From the NCBI GenBank assembly GCA_023427085.1, contig JAEZBO010000010.1, forward strand, positions 1 through 64,000: DNA of 64,000 nucleotides, in the 5' to 3' direction. Of the stretch, positions 33,482-41,862 are shown piece by piece. A program made the position numbers and the translations under genes. The DNA comes from Pseudomonadota bacterium. Its GTDB lineage: Bacteria > Pseudomonadota > Gammaproteobacteria > Burkholderiales > Burkholderiaceae_B. Position 1 is the first letter of the stretch. Every line of letters starts with the position of its first letter. Below the pieces are notes generated by a model. It searched no databases. It had not been told where the DNA came from and saw only the letters and a list, made by a program, of their open reading frames with translations.

Positions 33482-34510
33482 ATGCTGCTCCCTACCTCGC
33501 TGGTCGGCTCCTACGCCCAGCCTGACTGGCTGATCGACCGCGAGAAGCTCGCCGGCCGGTTTCCTCCGCGCACGCGAATGAAGGAGCTGTGGCGCGTACC
33601 CGAGCAATGGCTCGAGCAGGCGTGGGACGACGCGACCGTCTATGCGATCGCCGAGCAGGAGCGCGCCGGGCTCGACATCGTCACCGACGGCGAGATGCGC
33701 CGCGAGAGCTATTCGAACCGCTTCGCCACCGCGCTCGACGGGGTCGACATGGACAACAACGGCACCGCGCTCGACCGCAGCGGCGAGCCGGTGCCTGTCC
33801 CGCGCGTGGTGGGCGAGATCAGGCGCCGCCACGCGGTGCAGGTGCGCGACGTGCAGTTCCTGCGCGAACACGCCTCGCCGGAGAAGAAGATCAAGATCAC
33901 CGTGCCGGGCCCGTTCACGATGAGCCAGCAGGCGCAGGACGATTACTACAACGATCCCGAGGCGCTCGCGCTCGCTTATGCCGGCGCGGTCAACGAGGAG
34001 ATCAAGGACCTGTTCGCGGCGGGGGCGGACGTGGTCCAGCTCGACGAACCGTACATGCAGGCGCGCCCCGACAAGGCGCGCTCCTATGGGCTGAAGGCGC
34101 TGGCGCGGGCGCTGGAGGGGATCGAGGGGACGACCGCGCTGCACATCTGCTTCGGTTACGCACATCTGATCCATGAGCGGCCCGAGGGGTACTCGTTCCT
34201 CCCCGAGCTCTCGGCCAGCGACGTGCGCCAGATCTCGATCGAGACCGCGCAGTCGAACCTCGACACCGCCGTGCTCGAGACGCTGCCGGGCAAGACGATC
34301 ATCCTCGGCGTGCTCGACTTGTCGTCGCACGAAGTGGAAGTGCCTGAAATCGTTGCGGAACGCATCCGACGGGCGCTGCCTCACGTGCCGGCGGAGCGGA
34401 TCATCGTCGCGCCCGATTGCGGGCTCAAGTACCTTCCGCGCGAGGTCGCGTTCGGCAAGATGAAAGCGATGGCCGAGGGCGCGGCGATCGTCCGGGCCGA
34501 GCTGGCGTGA
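33482..34510 (+). CDS. MetE-like C-terminal-domain methyltransferase 1
   Basis: A 342-residue protein equal to the catalytic C-terminal barrel of cobalamin-independent methionine synthase (MetE, about 750 residues), without the N-terminal half. The zinc set is conserved: HICFGY (His and Cys), IETAQSN (Glu) and APDCGLKYLP (Cys). Such stand-alone barrels transfer alkyl groups to or from a thiol, as in epoxyalkane:coenzyme M transferase and archaeal MetE. I prefer ATG 33482 with GAGAGGA upstream; ATG 33473 would add three residues. Its stop overlaps the second MetE-like gene (GTGA). Confidence 0.87.
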   Translation: MLLPTSLVGSYAQPDWLIDREKLAGRFPPRTRMKELWRVPEQWLEQAWDDATVYAIAEQERAGLDIVTDGEMRRESYSNRFATALDGVDMDNNGTALDRSGEPVPVPRVVGEIRRRHAVQVRDVQFLREHASPEKKIKITVPGPFTMSQQAQDDYYNDPEALALAYAGAVNEEIKDLFAAGADVVQLDEPYMQARPDKARSYGLKALARALEGIEGTTALHICFGYAHLIHERPEGYSFLPELSASDVRQISIETAQSNLDTAVLETLPGKTIILGVLDLSSHEVEVPEIVAERIRRALPHVPAERIIVAPDCGLKYLPREVAFGKMKAMAEGAAIVRAELA

Positions 34511-35628
34511 GCGGATTCCGGACCACGCATACCGGCAGCCTGCCGCGCCCCGACGACCTGCTGGCGCTGATGTTTGCCCGCGAAGCGGGTGAAATGGTTG
34601 TCAATGAAGCGCTTGATCAGGCCATCGAACAGGCCACCGAACACGTCGTGACGCGGCAGAAGCAGGCCGGGATCACGGTGATCGGCGACGGCGAGATGTC
34701 GAAGCCGAGCTATGCCACCTACATCAAGCACCGCCTGTCCGGATTCGGCGGCGAAGCCGGGCAGTATTCGTTCGCGGACCTCGAGCAGTTCCCGGGAGCC
34801 AAGGCACGCGTGTTCGGCGACGCCGGCCGGGCGCGGCGCACGGCGCCGGCCTGCACCGCGCCGATCGAGGTCATCGACATGGACGCCCCGCGCGAGGATG
34901 CCGAGCGGCTGAAGCGCCTCGCCGGCGGGCACGAGACCTTCATGAGCGCGGCCTCGCCGGGGGTGACCGCGCTGTTCTTTCCGAACCGGTACTACGCGAG
35001 CGACGAGGAATACGTCTTCGCGCTCGCCGAGGGCCTGCGCCACGAGTACGAGACGATCGCCGCGGCCGGGATCACGCTGCAGGTCGATTGCCCCGACCTC
35101 GCGATGGGTCGTCACGTGCAGTTCACGGACCTATCGCTCGAAGAGTTCCGCAAGCGCATCGGCATGAACGTCGCCGCGCTCAACCACGCGCTGCGCAACA
35201 TATCGGCCGAGCGGCTGCGGATGCACTTGTGCTGGGGTAACTATCCGGGCCCGCACACCTGCGACGTCGACCTCGGCCAGATTGCCGACATCGTGTGGAG
35301 CGCCAAGCCGCAGACCGTGCTGCTCGAAGGGGCCAACCCGCGACACGCGCACGAGTTCGCGTACTTCGAGCAGCATCCATTGCCCGAGGGCAAGATTCTC
35401 TGCCCCGGCATGATCGAGCCGCAGAGCCCTTACGTCGAGCATCCCGAGCTGATCGCCCAGCGCATCGGCCGCTACGCCGACCTCGTCGGCCGCGAGCGGG
35501 TGATGGCCGGGGTCGACTGCGGTTTCTCGGTCCACGCCGGCAGCGGCAACCTCGATCCCGAAGTGGTCTGGGCCAAGCTGGCCGCCCTGGCCGAAGGCGC
35601 GGCCATCGCTTCCGAGCGCTACTGGTAA
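34507..35628 (+). CDS. MetE-like C-terminal-domain methyltransferase 2
   Basis: A 373-residue second MetE-barrel protein, clearly diverged from the first: its N-terminus is FRTTHTGSLPRPDDLLALMF, and its zinc ligands lie in HLCWGNYPGPH (His, Cys), LEGANPRHAHE (Glu) and GVDCGFS (Cys). GTG 34507 overlaps the stop of partner 1 by four bases, so the two are made in step and may form a heteromer or act on donor and acceptor sides of one alkyl transfer. No metH- or cobalamin-type gene is adjacent. The substrate is unknown. Confidence 0.87.
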   Translation: MSGFRTTHTGSLPRPDDLLALMFAREAGEMVVNEALDQAIEQATEHVVTRQKQAGITVIGDGEMSKPSYATYIKHRLSGFGGEAGQYSFADLEQFPGAKARVFGDAGRARRTAPACTAPIEVIDMDAPREDAERLKRLAGGHETFMSAASPGVTALFFPNRYYASDEEYVFALAEGLRHEYETIAAAGITLQVDCPDLAMGRHVQFTDLSLEEFRKRIGMNVAALNHALRNISAERLRMHLCWGNYPGPHTCDVDLGQIADIVWSAKPQTVLLEGANPRHAHEFAYFEQHPLPEGKILCPGMIEPQSPYVEHPELIAQRIGRYADLVGRERVMAGVDCGFSVHAGSGNLDPEVVWAKLAALAEGAAIASERYW

Positions 35629-35662
35629 GAACCGCGATCGCCCGCTACCTGCGGGCCTGAGT

Positions 35663-35747
35663 GCGGGTGTGGCGGAATGGTAGACGCCGGGGACTTAAAA
35701 TCCCCTGAGCTTTGCTCGTGCCGGTTCGAGTCCGGCCACCCGCACCA
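35663..35747 (+). tRNA. tRNA-Leu (UAA)
   Basis: An 85-nt class II tRNA with a 7-bp acceptor stem GCGGGTG/CACCCGC, discriminator A and encoded CCA. The anticodon loop is CTTAAAA between GGGGA and TCCCC, giving anticodon UAA for UUA leucine codons. The variable arm (TGAGCTTTGCTCG) is long as expected, and the T loop GGTTCGAGTCC is intact. No integrase or attachment repeat is seen beside it. Confidence 0.97.
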
Positions 35748-35805
35748 CTTCCGATGATGGCTAGATGCGTCATCCTCCTCTGACCACTCGCAACGCGGCG
35801 GGTGA

Positions 35806-36546
35806 TCATTCCTTCGCTAGCCTCGCTCGTTCCACGTGAGTGTCGACGGGCTCGTCGCGATCCTTGCGCTCGGAATAGCGATCGACGAGCTGCTGTGCAT
35901 GCGGCCGCAGCAGGACAGTGAACCGCACCAGCTCTTCCATTACGTCGACGATGCGATCGTAATAGCTCGAGGGCCGCATTCGCCCTTGCTCATCGAACTC
36001 CTCGTATGCCTTGGCGACGCTCGACTGGTTGGGGATCGTCACCATGCGCATCCAGCGCCCGAGAATACGGAGAGTGTTGATCGTGTTGAAGGACTGCGAT
36101 CCGGCGCACACCTGGATGACGGCCAGCGTCCTGCCCTGTGTCGGGCGTAGCCCCTTGTAGGCGAGCGGAAGGTGATCGATCTGCGCCTTCATGATGCCGG
36201 AGATCTGGCCGTGGCGCTCGGGGCTGCACCAGACCTGTCCCTCGGACCAAAGCGAGTGCTCGCGCAGCTCGTGCACGGCGGGGTGATCGTCGTTCGCGAC
36301 CTGGTCGGGCAGCGGCAGGTCCCAGGGATCGAAAATGCGCGTCTCGCAGCCGAACAGCTGCAGCAGCCGCGCCGCCTCCTCGACGGCGAGCCGCGAATAG
36401 GACCGCTCGCGGAGCGAGCCGTAGAGCAGCAGGATGCGCGGCGGCGGGTCGAGCTTGCCGAGGCCGATCGCCGGGTTCTGGCGGACGTACTCGTGCCTGA
36501 GAGCAGGCAGAAAACCGGGATCGGGCAGTTCGCGGAGGCGGGTCAT
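35806..36546 (-). CDS. arsH: ArsH NADPH-dependent organoarsenical oxidase
   Basis: A 246-residue flavodoxin-fold FMN protein of the ArsH family, which oxidises trivalent methylarsenicals and other trivalent organoarsenicals to the less toxic pentavalent forms. The FMN loop is [14 protein letters not shown], followed by DPWDLPLPD and [22 protein letters not shown]. Start ATG 36546. It is the last gene of an arsR-arsC-acr3-arsH operon, 12 bp after acr3. Expression is presumably induced by arsenite through ArsR. Confidence 0.95.
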   Translation of the reverse strand: MTRLRELPDPGFLPALRHEYVRQNPAIGLGKLDPPPRILLLYGSLRERSYSRLAVEEAARLLQLFGCETRIFDPWDLPLPDQVANDDHPAVHELREHSLWSEGQVWCSPERHGQISGIMKAQIDHLPLAYKGLRPTQGRTLAVIQVCAGSQSFNTINTLRILGRWMRMVTIPNQSSVAKAYEEFDEQGRMRPSSYYDRIVDVMEELVRFTVLLRPHAQQLVDRYSERKDRDEPVDTHVERARLAKE

Positions 36547-36558
36547 GATTCCATCTGA

Positions 36559-37629
36559 TCAGGATGCAGGAAAACGGTCGCGGGTCCGGTTCGCGTAGGC
36601 GACCAAGGAAAGCATCACCGGGACTTCGACCAGCACGCCGACGACGGTGGCCAGTGCGGCTCCGCTGGAAAGGCCGAACAGTCCGATCGCCACCGCCACC
36701 GCGAGCTCGAAGAAGTTGGACGTGCCGATCATCGCGCACGGCGCGGCGATGTTGTGCGGTACTTTCCACGCTTTCGCCGTCGCATAAGCCAGCGCGAAGA
36801 TGCCGTACGACTGGATGACGATCGGGATCGCGATCAACACGATGAGTAGCGGGTTGGAGACGATCGTCCCTGCCTGGAACGCGAACAGCAGCACGACCGT
36901 CGCCAGCAGGCCGACGATCGACCACGGCTTAAGCCGCGCGGTGAAGGCCTCGACCGCCGCTTCGTCGCCTCCGTGGCTACGGACGACCTGACGCCTGGTA
37001 ATGGCCCCCGCAACGAGCGGAATTACGACGTACAGCCCGACCGAGAGCAACAAGGTCTCCCACGGTACCTCGATGTCGGTGACGCCGAGCAGCAAGGCGA
37101 CGATCGGCGCAAAGGCGACGATCATGACGAGGTCGTTCACCGAGACCTGCACCAGCGTGTAGGCCGGGTCGCCGCGCGTCATCTGCGACCACACGAAGAC
37201 CATCGCGGTGCAGGGCGCGGCGCCGAGCAGAATGAGCCCGGCGATGTACTCGTCGGCCGCCGCTTCGCCGATCACGCCCGCGTACAGGTAATCGAAGAAC
37301 AGCACCGCCAGCGCCGCCATCGTGAACGGCTTGACCAGCCAATTGACCACCAGCGTGAGGATCAGCCCCTTCGGCTTGCGGCCGATATCGCGGATGCTGG
37401 CGAAGTCGACCGCCACCATCATCGGGTAGATCATCGCCCAGATGAGCACTGCGACGACGAGATTGACCGAAGCGTACTCGAGCTGGGAAAGCACACCGAC
37501 GGTACCCGGCGCGACCAGCCCGAGCGCGATTCCGGCCACGATCGCCAGAGCCACCCAGACCGACAGAAAGCGCTCGAACCCGCCCAGGGGCGAGTTGACT
37601 GGGGCGCGGGCCGCAAGTTCGCTGGACAT
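36559..37629 (-). CDS. acr3: Acr3-type arsenite efflux permease
   Basis: A 356-residue inner-membrane As(OH)3 exporter with about ten hydrophobic helices. The essential cysteine context [12 protein letters not shown], the motif [17 protein letters not shown] and the terminal [18 protein letters not shown] mark the Acr3 family rather than ArsB. Start ATG 37629 with GGGA at a good distance; ATG 37635 is an alternative. It sits between arsC and arsH and expels the arsenite made by ArsC. Confidence 0.95.
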   Translation of the reverse strand: MSSELAARAPVNSPLGGFERFLSVWVALAIVAGIALGLVAPGTVGVLSQLEYASVNLVVAVLIWAMIYPMMVAVDFASIRDIGRKPKGLILTLVVNWLVKPFTMAALAVLFFDYLYAGVIGEAAADEYIAGLILLGAAPCTAMVFVWSQMTRGDPAYTLVQVSVNDLVMIVAFAPIVALLLGVTDIEVPWETLLLSVGLYVVIPLVAGAITRRQVVRSHGGDEAAVEAFTARLKPWSIVGLLATVVLLFAFQAGTIVSNPLLIVLIAIPIVIQSYGIFALAYATAKAWKVPHNIAAPCAMIGTSNFFELAVAVAIGLFGLSSGAALATVVGVLVEVPVMLSLVAYANRTRDRFPAS

Positions 37630-37651
37630 GCTCATTCCCTTGCGATGTCGC

Positions 37652-38083
37652 TCAGCGAATGCGCCGGCCGTCGGCGTCGACGACTTGCTCGCCATCCTCC
37701 TTGGCGAAGGCGCCCGCCTGGGACGCGGGCAGGAGGTCGAGCACTTCTTCCGAAGGCCGGCACAGCTTCACGCCGATCGGCGAAACCACCAGCGGGCGGT
37801 TGATCAGGATCGGGTGGTCCATCATCGCGTCGATGAGCTGGGTGTCGGAAAGGTCGGGGCTATCGAGACCCAGTTCGGCGTAAGGCGTTCCTTTCTCGCG
37901 GAGCAATTCACGTGGAGTCAGGCCGGCCCGCACGATCAGGCTCTCGAGCGTCCTGCGCGAAGGAGGCGTCTTCAGGTATTCGATCACATGCGGCTCGATA
38001 CCGGCATTGCGGATCATCGCGAGCGCGTTGCGCGAGGTCCCGCAGTCAGGATTGTGGTAGATGATGACGTCGATCGGAGTCAT
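37652..38083 (-). CDS. arsC: arsenate reductase, glutaredoxin-dependent ArsC
   Basis: A 143-residue ArsC of the E. coli R773 plasmid type, reducing arsenate to arsenite with glutathione and glutaredoxin. The active cysteine is residue 14 in [14 protein letters not shown]; arginines in REKGTPY and LINRPLVVS complete the site. Start ATG 38083; upstream in-frame residues overlap the arsR end and look non-coding. It is 22 bp upstream of acr3 in the operon. Confidence 0.95.
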   Translation of the reverse strand: MTPIDVIIYHNPDCGTSRNALAMIRNAGIEPHVIEYLKTPPSRRTLESLIVRAGLTPRELLREKGTPYAELGLDSPDLSDTQLIDAMMDHPILINRPLVVSPIGVKLCRPSEEVLDLLPASQAGAFAKEDGEQVVDADGRRIR

Positions 38084-38094
38084 GGGAACCTTGG

Positions 38095-38424
38095 TCAGCA
38101 GCAAGTGAGTTCGGCTAGGAGCGGTTCGCAAAGCTCGGCGCGACCCTGGCAGCAATCCCTGGCGAGGAAGAGCATCAGGTCACGAAGCGTGGCGATGTTC
38201 GCGCGCTGGACCATCTGCCGGCCGCGCCTCTCCGACGCGACCAGACCGGCCTTCGCCAGCACGGCGAGGTGGGTGGAGAATGTGCTTTGGGGAAGCCCGC
38301 TCGCCTCGACGAGGGAACCGGTCGTGAGGCCGTCAGGCTCGTGCCGCACCAGCAGGCGGAAGGTTTCTAGTCGCGTGGGATGACCGAGGGCCGCCAGCGC
38401 GTCCAAGGCGATGTCTTGCTCCAT
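38095..38424 (-). CDS. arsR: ArsR-family arsenite-responsive repressor
   Basis: A 109-residue winged-helix repressor: ALAALGHPTRLETFRLLVRH, recognition helix SGLPQSTFSTHLAVLAKAGLV, and wing SERRGRQMVQRA. Instead of the classical CxC in the DNA-binding helix, cysteines are at the C-terminus (CCQGRAELCEPLL...TCC), the arrangement of the AfArsR/CgArsR types that bind As(III) elsewhere. It heads the ars operon and probably autoregulates through the palindromes just upstream. Start ATG 38424. Confidence 0.93.
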   Translation of the reverse strand: MEQDIALDALAALGHPTRLETFRLLVRHEPDGLTTGSLVEASGLPQSTFSTHLAVLAKAGLVASERRGRQMVQRANIATLRDLMLFLARDCCQGRAELCEPLLAELTCC

Positions 38425-38446
38425 GCATCGGGAATAGCCGATGCAT
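38423..38446. promoter_or_regulatory. ArsR operator candidate 1
   Basis: A perfect 9-bp inverted repeat ATGCATCGG/CCGATGCAT with a 6-bp spacer touches the arsR start codon. Its half-site CATCGG recurs in the second palindrome at 38465-38480, as expected for paired sites of one repressor. Confidence 0.6.
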
Positions 38447-38464
38447 CATCCGGCGGCAAGACGC

Positions 38465-38480
38465 ATCGGAAATTTCCGAT
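38465..38480. promoter_or_regulatory. ArsR operator candidate 2
   Basis: ATCGGAAATTTCCGAT is a perfect 16-bp palindrome 41 bp upstream of arsR. It shares ATCGG arms with candidate 1 and lies where the promoter is expected. Confidence 0.55.
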
Positions 38481-38604
38481 CCGAGGAAGGCGCCCCAGCT
38501 ATCGATTGGAGCGTCCATCTTCTTTGCGCACCACCTCGAGCAACGGCGAACTGCCGACTTCGATGGGAATCGGCCCTGACGAGGACGCCGTGGGAGCGCG
38601 ACTT

Positions 38605-39828
38605 CTACGCGGCGCGCCAGATGCGCGTTTGAGATATCGCGACGAGCGCCATGATGGCCAGCACGGCGGGAACGGCGAACAGCGACATCACGATCGTGCT
38701 CGACATTCCCGCCGCCAGGGCAAAGCCGATGATGATGGGGGCGATCACGGTACCGAGGCGGCCCACGCTCTTGGCCCAGCCGATCCCGGTGGCGCGCAGC
38801 GGATCGGGATAGAAGCCGGCCAGCACGACATTGACTCCGCCGTAAGCCCCCAGGCTGAAGAACCCGGCTGCGCCGAGGAGGACCGCGAGGGTCGTGGCCG
38901 ACGCCGTGGCAATGACCTGCCCCGTGGCGAACAGCGCCGCCGCCGCCGCCGCCAGAAAAGCAATCAGCACTCGCATCGCGCCAAATCGATCGATCAGGAG
39001 GCCCACGCCGAGCGCCGCGATCGCTCCGCCGATTCCGAAGATCGTGATCGAGAGCGCGGCGAAAGCTTCGTCGTGCCCGACCTCCACCAGCATGATCGGC
39101 AGCCAGGAATTGAGGCAGTAGCTGATCGTCAGCATCACCACGAACAGCAGCCACAGCATCGCGGTGCCGACCCGATAGGCCGGACCGAGGATCTGCAAGG
39201 CCGCAGGTCGATCGGTCAGTCCGCCTGGAGACTCGGCCAGCACGTCCACGGATTGATCGTCGCGGAGGCACAGCCAGGCTGCCGCGGCGGCCAGCAACGA
39301 CAGGCCCCCGACAGCGACCATCGCGGCACGCCAGCCGCCCAGATCGGCGAAGCCGGCGGCCACCACACCCGCGATCGCGGCGCCCGTCCCGTAGCCGGTG
39401 AACAGGAGCAGGATCGATACCCCGCGGCGCTGCGCAGGGGCCTGCGCGGTCACCATGGCCAGACAGCTCGGCAGGCATCCGCCGAGGAACACGCCGGTCA
39501 CCAGCCGGATCGCAAACAGGCTCGCGCCACCGTCGGCCAAGGCGCTTGCCGCTTGCCCCAGCGCGAACCCGACGACCGCCAAGGTGACCGTAAGCCGGTG
39601 GCCGAACCGGCTCGCGAGGGCGGGAAAAACGACGAGGCCGATACATTGCCCGATCAGGTTCGAGGAGAAGATCGGGCCCAGCTCCGCATTGCCCAAGGAA
39701 AGCGAGCGCGCGATGTCGGGGGCGAGCGGGCCGAGGATCGTGTGAATCAGCCCATCGAGAAAGTAGATCGCCGTACAGACGGCGATGGCGGCCGTTGCGG
39801 GCGGCGGCGCGGCCGGCGCGGCGGTCAT
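38605..39828 (-). CDS. MFS transporter, aromatic-acid (AAHS)-like
   Basis: A 407-residue, twelve-helix permease. LASRFGHRLTVTLAV follows TM2 in place of the standard GR(K/R) loop, TGVFLGGCLPSCLAMVTAQAPAQRRG is a motif typical of aromatic and organic acid:H+ symporters, and LLIDRFGAMRVL follows TM8. Its ATG overlaps the stop of the beta-keto-acid cleavage enzyme gene (ATGA), so they are cotranscribed and the permease likely imports that enzyme's substrate or a precursor. Divergent control by the LuxR-type regulator is plausible. Confidence 0.9.
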   Translation of the reverse strand: MTAAPAAPPPATAAIAVCTAIYFLDGLIHTILGPLAPDIARSLSLGNAELGPIFSSNLIGQCIGLVVFPALASRFGHRLTVTLAVVGFALGQAASALADGGASLFAIRLVTGVFLGGCLPSCLAMVTAQAPAQRRGVSILLLFTGYGTGAAIAGVVAAGFADLGGWRAAMVAVGGLSLLAAAAAWLCLRDDQSVDVLAESPGGLTDRPAALQILGPAYRVGTAMLWLLFVVMLTISYCLNSWLPIMLVEVGHDEAFAALSITIFGIGGAIAALGVGLLIDRFGAMRVLIAFLAAAAAALFATGQVIATASATTLAVLLGAAGFFSLGAYGGVNVVLAGFYPDPLRATGIGWAKSVGRLGTVIAPIIIGFALAAGMSSTIVMSLFAVPAVLAIMALVAISQTRIWRAA

Positions 39829-40721
39829 ATTCCGAACCGCGCCCGCGCCTCCGCGACGCTCGCCGGCTCGAGGCCGTAGATGGCCGCGATCGAAGCCGCG
39901 GCGCGGACCATCTCCGCATTGTCGCGGGCGACGGTGCCGTCGGGCAAGTGGATCCCGTCCTCGAACCCGACGCGAACCAGGTCGCAGCCCATGGCGAGGC
40001 CTATGGTGGCAATCCGGAACATGTCGCGGCCGGTTGCGGTGACCCCCCAGATCGCCTGCGGGAACATCCGCAAGCCCTCGTCGATGTTGAAGATGACGTT
40101 GCGCGCGACCGGCGGGGTCGCGCCAAAGCCTCCGCCGTGCAGCAGCCAGACGTTGCTGCGGTGCCGGTCGAACAGCCCTTCCTCGGCATAGCGCATCAGC
40201 CGGTGCAGCGAGCTTGCCTCGACGATCTCGTATTCGAGCGCGGAGCCCTTGGCATAGACCGCCTCGATGGTGCGCTTCAGCAGCTGCGGCGAGTTCACGT
40301 ACGGGGTTTCCTCTGGATAGCCGCCTTCCGGATTGTGGAAGTCGGCCGATCCGCCGGCGATGCCGAAAAGGTCTTGCTGCGGCTCGATCTCAAGCAGGCC
40401 GAGACGCTCGCTGTCGCTCGGCCAGATGAACTGGCCGGTTGCCGAATCCCGGCGCACGCCGATGCCATTGGTGGTCTGGATGAGGATCGGGCTGCGGGCC
40501 CGGATCTGCCGGATGATCTCCGAATAGATGGCGGGATCGCCGCTGTTCTTGCCGTCGGGCCCGCGCGCGTGAACGTGGACGACCGAGGCGCCCGCTTCCC
40601 AGCAGCGTGCCGCCGCCTCTCCGATCTCGTCGGGTTGCTTGGGAACGACCGCGCCATCGCGATCCTGCTGCATGCCGCCGTTGAGTGCGACCGTGATCAT
40701 CACCTTGTTGCCGTCGAGCAT
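39825..40721 (-). CDS. beta-keto acid cleavage enzyme (BKACE, DUF849)
   Basis: A 298-residue zinc TIM-barrel enzyme related to 3-keto-5-aminohexanoate cleavage enzyme (Kce), which combines a beta-keto acid with acetyl-CoA to give acetoacetate and a new acyl-CoA. The zinc motif VVHVHARGPDG and the N-terminal VMITVALNGG are present, as are LVRVGFEDGIHLPDG and a second ligand region LLHGGGFG. Start ATG 40721. It is first in an operon with an aromatic/organic-acid MFS permease and divergent from a LuxR regulator. Substrate class (basic, polar or hydrophobic keto acid) cannot be read directly. Confidence 0.92.
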   Translation of the reverse strand: MLDGNKVMITVALNGGMQQDRDGAVVPKQPDEIGEAAARCWEAGASVVHVHARGPDGKNSGDPAIYSEIIRQIRARSPILIQTTNGIGVRRDSATGQFIWPSDSERLGLLEIEPQQDLFGIAGGSADFHNPEGGYPEETPYVNSPQLLKRTIEAVYAKGSALEYEIVEASSLHRLMRYAEEGLFDRHRSNVWLLHGGGFGATPPVARNVIFNIDEGLRMFPQAIWGVTATGRDMFRIATIGLAMGCDLVRVGFEDGIHLPDGTVARDNAEMVRAAASIAAIYGLEPASVAEARARFGI

Positions 40722-40761
40722 TCGTCCTCGCCTCGAATTTGCCGGCTAGACTGGGCTCACT

Positions 40762-40819
40762 CGCTTGCAGCGTCTGTCCTATCGCGAGAGGACAGGGCAC
40801 AAGGACCTGCTCGCAAGCG
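40762..40819. promoter_or_regulatory. nested inverted repeats in the BKACE/LuxR intergenic region
   Basis: An inner repeat CTGTCCT (40774-40780) / AGGACAG (40789-40795) is nested in an outer one, CGCTTGC (40762-40768) / GCAAGCG (40813-40819). The outer right arm overlaps the ribosome-binding site of the LuxR-type gene. They may be the regulator's operator or an mRNA structure controlling its translation. Confidence 0.4.
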
Positions 40820-40829
40820 GGAGATGCCG

Positions 40830-41609
40830 ATGGCCGAAATCTGGCGCGTGACCGATTGGCGACTGCCGGCCGCAATCGGACCGGTTTACGATTCGCTGAT
40901 CGGAGCCATCGGAAGCGACGAGTTCGGTGCGACGATACGCCACTGCCTCGGAATGCTCACCTCGGGCGCGCGCCGCCTGTACCTGTTCGAAGCTGCTGGG
41001 CGCGGCGAGGATGCCCTGCACTACTATCACTGCGAGCCGCACATCGCCGAGCAGCTTCCCGCCTATGCGCTGCGCTATAAGCCGCTCGATCCGATCGGCG
41101 ATCTCTATGCCGCGGCGCCGCGCGTGGGGGACCTCGCGATCCAGCGCGTGCGGCCCGCGGACATAGCGTCAGCCGGCTTCCGGCGACGGTTTTTCGACGA
41201 CCCGGGAATTGTCGAGCGGGTTTCGCTGATACAACGGCGCAAGGCGGGCTGGTGCGGGATGAACGTTTCCCGGCACGCCAGCGAAGGCCGCTTCAGCGAT
41301 AGCGAACTCGATGCCATTGCAGGCTTGGCGCGACTGGCCCTTCCCATGCTGCCCTTCGCCCGCGCCAAAGGCATGGCAGCGAAACAACTCACGTCTCAAC
41401 ATCTCGAGGATCGGTTTGCATTCCGGTATCCTTCGTTGACCTGCCGCGAGAGGCAGGTCTGCGCGCGGGCGGCCTTCGGGATGAGCGTCGAGGCCACCGC
41501 CCTGGAACTCGGCATTGCGAAGACGTCTGTGCTGACGCTGCGCCAGCGCGCCTACCGCCGCCTCGGCGCGGCCAATTCCAGAGAGCTGTTGTGGCTGGTC
41601 GCCAACTGA
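40830..41609 (+). CDS. LuxR-family transcriptional regulator
   Basis: A 259-residue regulator. The C-terminal LuxR helix-turn-helix is LTCRERQVCARAAFGMSVEATALELGIAKTSVLTLRQRAYRRLG. The N-terminal 190 residues look GAF- or autoinducer-domain-like (RLYLFEAAGRGEDALHYYHCEP) but show no clear acyl-homoserine-lactone signature. I choose ATG 40830, because GCGGGAG is then about 6 nt upstream; ATG 40824 is too close. It is divergent from the BKACE-MFS operon, its most likely target, sensing a keto acid or related effector. Confidence 0.88.
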   Translation: MAEIWRVTDWRLPAAIGPVYDSLIGAIGSDEFGATIRHCLGMLTSGARRLYLFEAAGRGEDALHYYHCEPHIAEQLPAYALRYKPLDPIGDLYAAAPRVGDLAIQRVRPADIASAGFRRRFFDDPGIVERVSLIQRRKAGWCGMNVSRHASEGRFSDSELDAIAGLARLALPMLPFARAKGMAAKQLTSQHLEDRFAFRYPSLTCRERQVCARAAFGMSVEATALELGIAKTSVLTLRQRAYRRLGAANSRELLWLVAN

Positions 41610-41862
41610 ACTCGGGCTTCGGCCGCTCCTGTGGCGCAAATTTCGGGCGTTTTCGGCGCCGGGCTGCGGAATAACCCCTAGGCGCTTCCGAGCAATTCCT
41701 TGGTTACCCGGAGCCTAAGACGGCCGTTCATGAGGGAGCGCCGCTTGCTGCCTTGTCGTCGGAAAGCCGGAGGGCCGATGCAGACGTTCCGGTTCGTTTC
41801 ACCCGGCTCCACGCGGCCTTGGCCGGGGCGCCGCGCATGGGCTTAGAATTTCGGAAACCAAG

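Noticed and set aside
35663..35806. tRNA-Leu as the boundary of an integrated island
   Set aside because: No integrase, no direct repeat of the tRNA 3' end and no transposase were found beside it; the cluster end at the tRNA is only suggestive.
40830..41609. AHL quorum-sensing receptor
   Set aside because: The DNA-binding domain is LuxR type, but the N-terminal domain lacks the expected AHL-pocket pattern and no luxI gene is seen.
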